Shown in pieces: positions 16,723 through 24,121 of a DNA stretch of 40,221 nt (position 1 is the stretch's first letter; every line of letters begins with the position of its first letter). The notes under the pieces are model-generated. The model made no database searches. It had not been told where the DNA came from and saw nothing but the letters and a program-made list of their open reading frames with translations. The position numbers and the translations under genes are program-made. Location: positions 1 through 40,221 of the forward strand of contig NZ_JAIEPN010000074.1 of the NCBI RefSeq assembly GCF_019748365.1, given 5' to 3'. The stretch is from Novosphingobium sp. (GTDB taxonomy: Bacteria > Pseudomonadota > Alphaproteobacteria > Sphingomonadales > Sphingomonadaceae).

Positions 16723-16856
16723 ACCCCTCCGACCTGCCTGCGGCAGGCCACCTCCCCATTTGTCCCTACGGGAAAAATGGATAGGACTTTCTTTTCCTCT
16801 CCATTTTCGTCGAAGACGCAAATGGGGAGGTGGCCCGCGAAGCGGGTCGGAGGGGT
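16723..16856. repeat. Nested palindromic intergenic repeat (REP-like, about 134 bp)
   Basis: The left arm (16723-16762, starting ACCCCTCCGACC) and right arm (16819-16856, ending GGTCGGAGGGGT) are inverted copies whose tips also form their own hairpins (CCTGC/GCAGG on the left, CCCGC/GCGGG on the right). The spacer holds further pairs (TCCC/GGGA; AAAATGGA/TCCATTTT). The element lies between the regulator stop (16861) and the deaminase gene and may also stop transcription. Similar sequences are widespread in sphingomonad intergenic regions (recollection, not searched). Confidence 0.8.
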
Positions 16857-16860
16857 TCGT

Positions 16861-18258
16861 TCAGCTCTCCGCAAACGTGAACGGCTCCGGCGTCTTGCGG
16901 TAGTCGTCCGGCAGGATCTCCCGCCCCAGCGGCGGTTCGGCGCGGGCGGTGCAGGTGGCGCGGTTGCACAGGCGGCAGGTGACGCCGATGGGCGTGGGCG
17001 CAGGCTGCTCGCCGCGCGCGTAGATCAGCTTCGATGCATGCTCGGCCGTGCAGCCCAGCGCGATGGCACGCAGGACGGCGGGCTTGCCATGGCCGCCCCC
17101 GCCCGAAGTGACGCTGCGCGCGACGCTGAAGAAGCGCTCGCCGCCGGGGAGCTCGAGCCACTGGGTGAGGACTTCACCCGGGCGGCGGAAGCAATCGTGC
17201 AGGCTCCATAGCGGGCAGCCGCCGCCGTGGGCCGCGAAGGGAAAGCCCGCACCGTCGAGCCGCTTGGAGACGTTGCCCGCTGCATCGACGCGGATGAAGA
17301 AGAAGGGGACGCGCTCCTGCCCGGGGCGGTTGAGCGTGGTCAGGCGGTGCGCGACTTGCTCGAAGCTCGCGCCGAACTGGCCGGAAAGCGCTTCGATATC
17401 ATAGGCGCGCGCGTCCACGGCACGGGCGAAGCGGTCGTAGGGCATGATGAGGGCAGCCGCGCCATAGGCGGCGAGCGCGCGGCGGACGAGCTGGGCGGCG
17501 GTCTCGCTCGAGAAGCTGGCACCGCGCACGAGAGCGGCGATCTCGCTGCGCAGCGCGGTGTAGGCGATGTGGAGCGCCATCTGCCAGCGGCGCGCCTGGG
17601 GCCCTAGCGTCTCGTCGATCAGCAACTGTTCGGCATGGCGATCATAGCGGCGCAGCGCGTCCATCATGATGTCCGCCGGCATCAGGCGCACGCGCAGGCC
17701 CTGCCCGCGCAAGTATTCGGCAAGCCCGCCTTCCTGCAGGCCGCCGAGCTTCTCGATCTCCTCGGCCAGCGCCTCGGCCTTGCTGTCGAGCGCGGGGAAA
17801 TAGTTCCGGCGATGGGCGACGAATCGGCGCGCTTCGGCGAGGGGATCGGCCGCATCGCTGCCCGCGCCGCCGCGATAGGAGGCCAGCGCCTGCTGCTCGC
17901 GCATGTAGGCGGTGTGGAGCCGCAGCATGGCCTCGGTCACGCCGGGGTAGCTGGTGGCAACGTCGGCCACTTCCAATGCGGGCAGATCGATCTCGGCGAA
18001 GATCGGGTCCTTCAGCACATCGGACAAGCGGCGGGCATAATCGTCGCGCTCGTCGGCGGCGAGTTCGCTGACATCGAGCTTGTAGGCCTTGGCGAGGCGC
18101 AGCAGGAGATCGGCGGTGAGCGGGCGCTGGTTGCGTTCAAGGAGGGCGATGTAGCTCGGCGAAATCGCGAGATCATCGGCCATGACGGCCTGCGTGAGGC
18201 CCAGCTCGCGGCGCAGGCGTTTCAAGCGGGGGCCGAGGTAGAGCGGGCGCGATTCCAT
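16861..18258 (-). CDS. ScfR/RamB-type transcriptional regulator (XRE helix-turn-helix, DUF2083)
   Basis: The 465-aa regulator has an N-terminal XRE helix-turn-helix (about residues 9-65: LGLTQAVMADDLAISPSYIALLERN, broken here as LGLTQAVMADDL and SPSYIALLE), a central ImmA/IrrE-like region, and a C-terminal short-chain-fatty-acyl regulator domain with a cysteine cluster CRLCNRATC (428-436). RamB and its relatives control acetate and glyoxylate genes such as aceA (family knowledge), and this gene is divergent from isocitrate lyase. The ATG at 18258 is chosen because a longer start (18312) would place codons inside the inverted repeat of the shared control region. Regulation of aceA and of itself by acyl-CoA status is inferred. 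Confidence 0.88.
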   Translation of the reverse strand: MESRPLYLGPRLKRLRRELGLTQAVMADDLAISPSYIALLERNQRPLTADLLLRLAKAYKLDVSELAADERDDYARRLSDVLKDPIFAEIDLPALEVADVATSYPGVTEAMLRLHTAYMREQQALASYRGGAGSDAADPLAEARRFVAHRRNYFPALDSKAEALAEEIEKLGGLQEGGLAEYLRGQGLRVRLMPADIMMDALRRYDRHAEQLLIDETLGPQARRWQMALHIAYTALRSEIAALVRGASFSSETAAQLVRRALAAYGAAALIMPYDRFARAVDARAYDIEALSGQFGASFEQVAHRLTTLNRPGQERVPFFFIRVDAAGNVSKRLDGAGFPFAAHGGGCPLWSLHDCFRRPGEVLTQWLELPGGERFFSVARSVTSGGGGHGKPAVLRAIALGCTAEHASKLIYARGEQPAPTPIGVTCRLCNRATCTARAEPPLGREILPDDYRKTPEPFTFAES

Positions 18259-18298
18259 ATGGTTAACAGATCCTGTGAGGCTCAAGTAAGAGCTGCAC

Positions 18299-18325
18299 AA
18301 CTTTACAAGCATATTCTGTAAAGTT
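18299..18325. promoter_or_regulatory. Operator-like inverted repeat between regulator and isocitrate lyase genes
   Basis: AACTTTACA (18299-18307) and TGTAAAGTT (18317-18325) are perfect 9-bp inverted arms with a 9-bp AT-rich spacer. They lie 40 bp upstream of the regulator start and 91 bp upstream of aceA. AACTTTACA resembles the AACTTTGCAAA-type RamB site as I remember it, so this is the probable binding site for the divergent regulator. Confidence 0.65.
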
Positions 18326-18416
18326 TGACAACATGACTGCGCTGCGGGTTTCGCGGGTGCGTTGGCGGGTCTAGCCGGGAGGCATCAAGACTACCCCAGA
18401 GCAGGAAGCGAGACTC

Positions 18417-20012
18417 ATGACCTACTCCCAGACCATCAACGAAGCCGCCAAGGCGATCGCGCCTTATGGCAAGCCCTGGGACGGGATCGACGCCGCTTCG
18501 GTGGCGCGCATGCGTCTGCAGAACCGCTTCCAGACCGGTCTCGACATCGCGCGTTACACCGCCAAGATCATGCGCGCCGATATGGCCGCCTATGATGCCG
18601 ATCCGGCGAAGTACACGCAGTCGCTGGGCTGCTGGCACGGCTTCATCGGCCAGCAGAAGATGATCTCGATCAAGAAGCACTTCGGCACGACCAAGGGCCG
18701 CTACCTCTACCTTTCGGGCTGGATGGTCGCCGCGCTGCGCAGCGAATTCGGCCCGCTGCCCGACCAGTCGATGCACGAGAAGACCAGCGTTCCGGCGCTG
18801 ATCGAGGAGCTCTACACCTTCCTGCGTCAGGCCGATGCGCGCGAGCTCGGCATGCTGTTCCGCGAGCTCGACGCGGCGAAGGCTGCGGGTGACGCGGTGA
18901 ATACGCACCGCCTGCTGCACAAGATCGACGAGTACCAGACCCACGTCGTGCCGATCATCGCCGATATCGACGCCGGTTTCGGCAATGCTGAGGCGACCTA
19001 TCTTCTCGCCAAGAAGTTCATCGAAGCGGGCGCCTGCTGCATCCAGATCGAGAACCAGGTCTCGGACGAAAAGCAGTGTGGCCACCAGGACGGCAAGGTC
19101 ACCGTGCCGCACGAGGACTTCCTCGCGAAGATCCGCGCAGTCCGCTACGCCTTCATGGAACTCGGCGTCGACGACGGCGTGATCGTGGCGCGCACCGACA
19201 GCCTTGGCGCGGGCCTCACCAAGCAGATCGCTTATGTGAAGGAGCCGGGCGATCTGGCTGACCAGTACAATGCATTCCTCGATTGCGAGGAAGTCGATGC
19301 GACCACCCTCGGCCACGGCGACGTGCTGATTGCCCGCGATGGCAAGCTGATGCGCCCCAAGCGCCTGCCTTCGAACCTGTTCCAGTTCCGCCCCGGCACG
19401 GGCGAGGACCGCTGCGTGCTCGATTGCATCGCGAGCCTGCAGAACGGCGCCGACCTCCTCTGGATCGAGACCGAGAAGCCCCACATCGGCCAGATCGGCG
19501 GCATGGTGAACCGCATCCGCGAAGTGATCCCCAATGCCAAGCTGGTCTACAACAACAGCCCCAGCTTCAACTGGACGCTGAACTTCCGCCAGCAGGTGTT
19601 CGATGCCTGGACCGCCGAAGGCCGCGACATGAGCGCCTACGACCGGGCACGCCTGATGAGCGTGGACTACGACGGTAGCGCGCTCGCCGACGAAGCCGAC
19701 GAGCGCATCCGCACCTTCCAGCGCGATGCGGCGCGCGAGGCGGGAATCTTCCACCACCTCATCACGCTGCCGACCTACCACACCGCAGCGCTCAGCACCG
19801 ACAATCTGGCGAAGGAATACTTCGGCGACGCGGGCATGCTGGGCTACGTCAAGAACGTCCAGCGCGCCGAAATCCGCCAGGGCATCGCCTGCGTGAAGCA
19901 CCAGAACATGGCCGGTTCCGACCTTGGCGATGATCACAAGGAATACTTCGCCGGCGAAGCCGCGCTCAAGGCGGGCGGCGCGCACAACACCATGAACCAG
20001 TTCGCTGCATAA
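18417..20012 (+). CDS. aceA: Isocitrate lyase
   Basis: The 531-aa enzyme cleaves isocitrate to glyoxylate and succinate, the entry step of the glyoxylate shunt. The catalytic loop KQCGHQ (219-224; Cys221) corresponds to the family KKCGH with one substitution. The metal-binding segment IADIDAGFGN (181-190) and a later NNSPSFNW motif are present. The length fits the longer isocitrate lyase class, about 100 residues more than the E. coli enzyme. AGGAAG lies about 9 nt before the ATG. It is divergent from a ScfR/RamB-type regulator across a palindromic site and is followed by a 52-aa gene and a terminator. Confidence 0.96.
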   Translation: MTYSQTINEAAKAIAPYGKPWDGIDAASVARMRLQNRFQTGLDIARYTAKIMRADMAAYDADPAKYTQSLGCWHGFIGQQKMISIKKHFGTTKGRYLYLSGWMVAALRSEFGPLPDQSMHEKTSVPALIEELYTFLRQADARELGMLFRELDAAKAAGDAVNTHRLLHKIDEYQTHVVPIIADIDAGFGNAEATYLLAKKFIEAGACCIQIENQVSDEKQCGHQDGKVTVPHEDFLAKIRAVRYAFMELGVDDGVIVARTDSLGAGLTKQIAYVKEPGDLADQYNAFLDCEEVDATTLGHGDVLIARDGKLMRPKRLPSNLFQFRPGTGEDRCVLDCIASLQNGADLLWIETEKPHIGQIGGMVNRIREVIPNAKLVYNNSPSFNWTLNFRQQVFDAWTAEGRDMSAYDRARLMSVDYDGSALADEADERIRTFQRDAAREAGIFHHLITLPTYHTAALSTDNLAKEYFGDAGMLGYVKNVQRAEIRQGIACVKHQNMAGSDLGDDHKEYFAGEAALKAGGAHNTMNQFAA

Positions 20013-20035
20013 CCAGTTAGAGAGGAGCAAGGACA

Positions 20036-20194
20036 ATGGCTGAACCAACCCGGGCCCGTGCGGTCCTTTCCACCGAAGACTTCAAGCTTATCCGCGAGGC
20101 CGTGCTGCACTACCTCAAGGTGATCGAGGACCAGCCGGAATCGGTAAAGTTCTCGCACCTCTACCACCGGCTTGGCAGCGCGATGGGCCGCTGA
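20036..20194 (+). CDS. 52-aa conserved-looking small protein after isocitrate lyase
   Basis: A strong ribosome-binding site (GAGAGGAGCAAGG) precedes the ATG at 20036. The frame encodes 52 residues beginning MAEPTRARAVLSTEDF and ending HLYHRLGSAMGR before TGA, with about 80 percent of codons ending in G/C. The predicted product is helical, charged and cytosolic, with no signal peptide or cysteine. It lies 23 bp after aceA and immediately ahead of a strong terminator, so it is the last gene of the aceA transcript. I know of no function; a modulator of isocitrate lyase or a helper of glyoxylate metabolism is speculation from position. Confidence 0.75.
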   Translation: MAEPTRARAVLSTEDFKLIREAVLHYLKVIEDQPESVKFSHLYHRLGSAMGR

Positions 20195-20238
20195 GGCCCA
20201 CCTGCGCCCCACACAAGACTTTCCTGGGGAGGAAAGCT

Positions 20239-20274
20239 GGCCCGCCGTGCGATCGTTCGCGCGGCGGGCCTTTT
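20239..20274 (+). terminator. Intrinsic terminator of the aceA operon
   Basis: GGCCCGCCG (20239-20247) pairs with CGGCGGGCC (20262-20270). The stem continues inwards through five more pairs, one of them a G-U, to a TCGT loop, giving about 14 bp followed by TTTT. A smaller hairpin, CTTTCC/GGAAAG, lies just upstream (20219-20236). Confidence 0.88.
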
Positions 20275-20323
20275 CGTGTGCGGCGAAGTCCAGCTTTGGC
20301 AGGGACAATTCCAAGTCGCTGGC

Positions 20324-20334
20324 GATAGTCTATC
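20324..20334 (+). promoter_or_regulatory. Possible LysR-type binding site before the amidotransferase gene
   Basis: GATAGTCTATC is a perfect 11-bp palindrome in an AT-rich stretch 44 bp upstream of the amidotransferase ATG. ATAG/CTAT half-sites are typical of OxyR and other LysR-type regulators. Only one full site is seen, so support is weak. Confidence 0.25.
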
Positions 20335-20377
20335 AATTTTGTAGAAATAAGCTTCCGACTCGGGAGCTCGACCTGCC

Positions 20378-21067
20378 ATGAAGACCGCGCTGATCATCCG
20401 CCACGTGCCGCGCGAAGGCGTTGCGGGGTTCCGCGCGCCGATCGAGGCGGCTGGCTATGTGATCGACCGCGTGGACGTTGACGATCAGGATTTCCATGCG
20501 CTCGATCTCGTCTCGCCCGATCTGGTGGTGATGATGGGCGGGCCGATGGGGGTCTACGAGCGCGAGGCGCATCCGTGGATATCGTGCCAGCTCAAGCTGC
20601 TCGCACGGCGGCTGGCGGCGGACCGGCCGACCCTGGGCGTGTGCTTCGGCGCGCAGATGATTGCGGCGGCTCTGGGGGCGGAGGTCTATGCCGGGCCAGT
20701 CAAGGAAATCGGCTTCGCGCCGGTGGCGATCCACGACCGCGAGGGGCCGCTGCGTCATCTGGCGGACGTGCCGGTGCTGCATTGGCACGGCGATACCTTC
20801 ACCCTGCCCGAGGGCGCGGAATTGCTGGCATCGAGCCCGCTGTACCAGCATCAGGCCTTCCGGCGCGGGCGCAACGTGCTGGCGCTGCAGTTCCACGCCG
20901 AAATGGGCGAGGACGAGCGCTTCGAGGACTGGATCGCGCAGGACTTCGATTACCTCACTGCCGCCGGGAAATGCCCCGTTGAACTGCGCGCTTCGCACGC
21001 GGCGCATGGGCCGGGTGCAGTCGCGGCGGGGCGCGCGATGATCGCGGAGTGGCTGGAAGGGCTCTAA
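20378..21067 (+). CDS. Class I glutamine amidotransferase-like protein
   Basis: The 229-aa protein shows the GATase1 triad: nucleophile Cys89 in GVCFGAQ (87-93), then His173 and Glu175 in QFHAE. MGGPMGVYE (53-61) forms the oxyanion region seen in GuaA-like stand-alone amidotransferases. It probably releases ammonia from glutamine or cleaves a gamma-glutamyl amide. No synthetase partner is adjacent, so the acceptor is unknown. It follows a strong terminator, so it has its own promoter. It converges on the aminotransferase gene with a 4-bp overlap of the coding ends. Confidence 0.88.
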   Translation: MKTALIIRHVPREGVAGFRAPIEAAGYVIDRVDVDDQDFHALDLVSPDLVVMMGGPMGVYEREAHPWISCQLKLLARRLAADRPTLGVCFGAQMIAAALGAEVYAGPVKEIGFAPVAIHDREGPLRHLADVPVLHWHGDTFTLPEGAELLASSPLYQHQAFRRGRNVLALQFHAEMGEDERFEDWIAQDFDYLTAAGKCPVELRASHAAHGPGAVAAGRAMIAEWLEGL

Positions 21068-22230
21068 AGGCTTGCGCGCCACGCGCTGAGGCGCGCCAAG
21101 GCATCTTCCAGCATCGCTGGCGGCTTGCAGTGGCACAGGCGCAGGATCGTGGTCGGGCCGCCATCGCCTTCCCAGAGGGCTGACAGCGGGATCGAGGCGA
21201 CTCCCGCCTCGCGCACAGCGCGCTCGCTGAAAGTGCGGTCATCGATCGCGATGCCGCTGGCAGGCAGATCGATGCAGGCGAACCATGTGGCCTTGTTCGC
21301 GAGCACGGCGAAACCGGCTGCGGAAAGGCCTTCGATGAGGACGCCGCGCGACGCCGACCATTCGGCATGGAGCGCGTCGGTGATCGCAGGGTCGGCAAGG
21401 CCCTCGGCAGCGGCCCATTGCAGCATCGGCGGGGTGGTGAAGGTGAGGAACTGGTGCGCCTTGGCCAGCACCGTGGTGAGCGCGGCATCGCCGACCATCC
21501 AGCCGACCTTCCAGCCCGTCGCGCCGAAGATCTTGCCCGCCGAGCCGATCTTGATCGCGCGCTCCGCCATGCCCGGCTCGGCCAGCAGCGATCGGTGCGC
21601 AAGGCCATCGAAGCGCACCGCTTCCCAGACTTCATCGCAGATGGCGACGAGATCATGCTCGCAGGCGATTCGGGCGAGGAGGGCCAGTTCCTCCGGGCTC
21701 GCGACCGAGCCGGTGGGATTGAGCGGATCATTGAGGATCAGCGCACGGGTGCGCGGGCTGATGGCGGCGCGGATCCGGGCTTCGTCATAGCGCCAATCGG
21801 GCGGGCTCAAGGGAATGAACACCGGCACACCGCCCGCGCGGCGCACCAGCGGGGCATAGGCATCATAGGCGGGTGAGAACAGCAGCACTTCGTCGCCCGC
21901 CCCGACCACCGCAAGGATCGCGGCGGCAATCGCCTCGGTCGCGCCCGAGGTGACGACGACCTGCTCGCGGGTGAGGGCAAGGCCCTGCGTGCGCCCATAA
22001 TAGGCCGCGACAGCATCACGCAGTTCGGGCACGCCCATGCTCGGCGGGTATTGCTGCGAGCGCGTTTCCATCGCGCGGATCGCGGCGGCGGTGAGCGCGG
22101 GCGGAGGCGGCGTATCGGGAAAGCCCTGGCCCAGATTGATCGCGCCAAGGCTGCGGGCGAGGCCCGACATGTGCTCGAACACGGTTACGGGCATTTCGGC
22201 GTAGATCGGATTGAGGCGCAGGTCAGTCAT
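21064..22230 (-). CDS. Pyridoxal-phosphate aminotransferase, class I/II
   Basis: The 388-aa enzyme has fold-type I aspartate aminotransferase signatures: INLGQGFPD (31-39), the PLP phosphate site SGATEA (95-100), NPTG (171-174), Asp199 that pairs with the pyridine nitrogen, and the Schiff-base Lys233 in SAGKIFGATGWKVGW (230-244). The GWKVGW segment and the start are close to kynurenine/methionine aminotransferases of the YbdL type. The amino donor remains uncertain. The ATG is followed by MTDLRLNPIYAEM, the expected N-terminus for this group. Confidence 0.9.
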   Translation of the reverse strand: MTDLRLNPIYAEMPVTVFEHMSGLARSLGAINLGQGFPDTPPPPALTAAAIRAMETRSQQYPPSMGVPELRDAVAAYYGRTQGLALTREQVVVTSGATEAIAAAILAVVGAGDEVLLFSPAYDAYAPLVRRAGGVPVFIPLSPPDWRYDEARIRAAISPRTRALILNDPLNPTGSVASPEELALLARIACEHDLVAICDEVWEAVRFDGLAHRSLLAEPGMAERAIKIGSAGKIFGATGWKVGWMVGDAALTTVLAKAHQFLTFTTPPMLQWAAAEGLADPAITDALHAEWSASRGVLIEGLSAAGFAVLANKATWFACIDLPASGIAIDDRTFSERAVREAGVASIPLSALWEGDGGPTTILRLCHCKPPAMLEDALARLSAWRASL

Positions 22231-22280
22231 CGCGGTTCACGCTAGCGCGACTGGCGCTGCTGACAAGCTGTTCGGGAGAC

Positions 22281-22355
22281 TGGCTGGGGCGGGAGGATTC
22301 GAACCTCCGAATGCCGGTACCAAAAACCGGTGCCTTACCACTTGGCGACGCCCCA
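22281..22355 (-). tRNA. tRNA-Gln (anticodon TTG)
   Basis: On the minus strand the 75-nt sequence starts TGGGGCG and ends CGCCCCAGCCA, so the acceptor stem pairs fully and CCA is encoded. The D arm is GCC/GGC. The anticodon stem CCGGT/ACCGG encloses the loop TTTTGGT, giving anticodon TTG. The T arm is GGAGG-TTCGAAT-CCTCC. It reads CAA and, by wobble, CAG glutamine codons. Confidence 0.96.
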
Positions 22356-22398
22356 ACAGGGTGGCGCGCTTATAGCGGCGAGCGCGAGATGGACAAGG

Positions 22399-22429
22399 GG
22401 CGGATGGGGCACATCCTGCCCCATCCGCC
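22399..22429 (-). terminator. Terminator-like hairpin after yghU
   Basis: A perfect 13-bp stem, GGCGGATGGGGCA (22399-22411) with TGCCCCATCCGCC (22417-22429), and a 5-nt loop starts 6 bp after the yghU stop. There is only a short, mixed CCTTGT run after it on the minus strand, so termination may be incomplete or Rho-dependent. Confidence 0.55.
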
Positions 22430-22435
22430 TCGATC

Positions 22436-23281
22436 TCAGAGCGTACCTTCCGGCAGCGCGGCGAAATCGGCGGCGCTGTGGCGTTCGAGGATGCCCTTGT
22501 TGGTGTTGACCAGCCTGCCGCGCTTCACCGCAGGGCGGGCGTCGAGTTCGGCGACCCAGCGGCCGACGGCTTCATATTCGTGCATCGAAAGGAACGTCGC
22601 CGCATCGCCATAGGCTTCGCCCCGGTAGATGTTGCCGAGCCACGGATAGGTCGCCATGTCGGCGATCGTGTAGTCGTCCCCGGCGAGGAAGCGCGTCTTT
22701 TTCAGCTGGTTGTTGGCGACATCGAACAGGCGCTTGGTTTCCATCGCATAGCGATCGATCGCGTATTCGATCTTGAACGGCGCATAGGCATAGAAGTGGC
22801 CGAAGCCGCCGCCCATGAACGGCGCCGAGCCGACCTGCCAGAACAGCCACGAAAGCACTTCGGCGCGGGCCGGGCCTTCCTTGGGGAGGAAGTGGCCGAA
22901 CTTTTCCGCAAGATGGACGAGCATCGCGCCCGATTCGAACAGGCGGAAAGGTTCGGGGCCGCTCTTGTCGAGCATCGCGGGGATCTTCGAGTTGGGATTG
23001 AGATCGACGAAGCCGCTGCCGAACTGGTCGCCTTCGAAGATCTTGATCAGCCAAGCATCGTATTCGGCGCCGGTGATGCCAAGCTCGAGCAGCTCCTCGA
23101 GCAGGATCGTGACCTTCTGGCCATTGGGCGTGCCCAGTGAATAGAGCTGGAAGGGATGCTCGCCGACCGGCAGCTCCACCTCTTTCTGTGCGCCGGCGGT
23201 GGGGCGGTTGACGCCGGCAAAGGCGCCGCCGTTTTCCTTGTTCCAGGTCCAGACCTTGGGCGGCACGTATTCTTCGGACAT
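22436..23281 (-). CDS. yghU: Glutathione S-transferase family disulfide-bond oxidoreductase YghU
   Basis: The 281-aa protein closely follows E. coli YghU as I remember it: an N-terminal extension YVPPKVWTWNKENGGAFA, then LPVGEHPFQLYSLGTPNGQKV, here split between residues 37 and 57, then the glutathione-site NPNSKIPA and FESGAMLVHLAEKFG, and a C-terminal helical domain with FMGGGFGHFYAYAP. YghU binds two glutathiones and reduces disulfides. GAGGAG lies 8 nt before the ATG. A small palindrome, GCAGAT/ATCTGC, is centred near 23364 in the upstream region and could be a control site. Confidence 0.93.
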   Translation of the reverse strand: MSEEYVPPKVWTWNKENGGAFAGVNRPTAGAQKEVELPVGEHPFQLYSLGTPNGQKVTILLEELLELGITGAEYDAWLIKIFEGDQFGSGFVDLNPNSKIPAMLDKSGPEPFRLFESGAMLVHLAEKFGHFLPKEGPARAEVLSWLFWQVGSAPFMGGGFGHFYAYAPFKIEYAIDRYAMETKRLFDVANNQLKKTRFLAGDDYTIADMATYPWLGNIYRGEAYGDAATFLSMHEYEAVGRWVAELDARPAVKRGRLVNTNKGILERHSAADFAALPEGTL

Positions 23282-23387
23282 CGGGATCTCCTCGGGGATG
23301 GACTGCTTGCCCCAAGAGTGGCGCTGCCGCGTGCGGATGGCAAGGCGCAGGGGATGCGCAGATTATCTGCTGCCACCCCACCTTTTT

Positions 23388-24062
23388 CTATCGCGCGAGG
23401 GCTTCCAGGGCAGGGACGAGCTCATCGAAATGGTCGATCACCGCATCCGCGCCGAGCTCATGCGGCGGCAGATCGTTGAAGCCGAAGGCCACAGCGACCA
23501 CAGGCATCTTCGCGGCGCGGGCCGCGCCGATGTCGAAGGTCGTATCGCCGACAAACGCCGTCCGGCCACCGCCGCAGCGCGCGACCATTTCGTGAAGCAT
23601 GTCGGGCGCGGGCTTGGCGCGGCCGGGGCCGAGCGTATCGCCACCGAGGATCGTGGCGAAGCGGGAGGTGAGGCCAAGCTCGTCGAACAGACGGCGGGCA
23701 AGGTCCTCGCGCTTGTTGGTGGCGATGGCAAGGTGGACGCCGCGCGATGCCAGCGCGTCCATCATGGCTTCGCCGCCCGGGAACAAGGCCGTGTGGCGCG
23801 CGATGTTTTCGGCATAGTAGCCAAGCAGGCGTTCCTGCAGGCCGGGAAAATCGATGCCGTCCATCCCGCCGCTCGCCATCAGCGCGTTGTGCAGCATCTG
23901 CGCGCTGCCGCCGCCGATGAAGCGCCGGGCTTCATCGATCGGAACGAGCGGGCGGCCGACATGGGTGAGCGCGTGATTGAGCGCGTGGCCGATATCGTAG
24001 GCGGTATCGAGCAGCGTGCCGTCGAGGTCGAAACCGACGATCTGGAAGGGAAAATCCGTCAT
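23388..24062 (-). CDS. gph: HAD-superfamily phosphatase, phosphoglycolate phosphatase-like
   Basis: The 224-aa protein has HAD motif I FDLDGTLLDT (nucleophile Asp12, Asp14), a helical cap, motif II with ATNKRED, and motif III FVGDTTFDIGAARAAKM (aspartates that bind magnesium). This is the layout of Gph, which removes phosphate from 2-phosphoglycolate, although related enzymes act on other phosphoesters. The ATG at 24062 is chosen over a longer start because GGAG lies 7 nt upstream and the domain begins at once. It is divergent from glmU across 59 bp. Confidence 0.85.
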   Translation of the reverse strand: MTDFPFQIVGFDLDGTLLDTAYDIGHALNHALTHVGRPLVPIDEARRFIGGGSAQMLHNALMASGGMDGIDFPGLQERLLGYYAENIARHTALFPGGEAMMDALASRGVHLAIATNKREDLARRLFDELGLTSRFATILGGDTLGPGRAKPAPDMLHEMVARCGGGRTAFVGDTTFDIGAARAAKMPVVAVAFGFNDLPPHELGADAVIDHFDELVPALEALAR

Positions 24063-24121
24063 GCCCCGCTCCGTGGCGGCGCATTCTGGAAACTGCAAGG
24101 AAATGCTGGCAAGGAACGCGC

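Noticed and set aside
23358..23370. GCAGAT-T-ATCTGC palindrome upstream of yghU
   Set aside because: It is short, about 80 bp from the start codon, without a second site or a nearby regulator. It is noted under yghU but too weak for its own entry.
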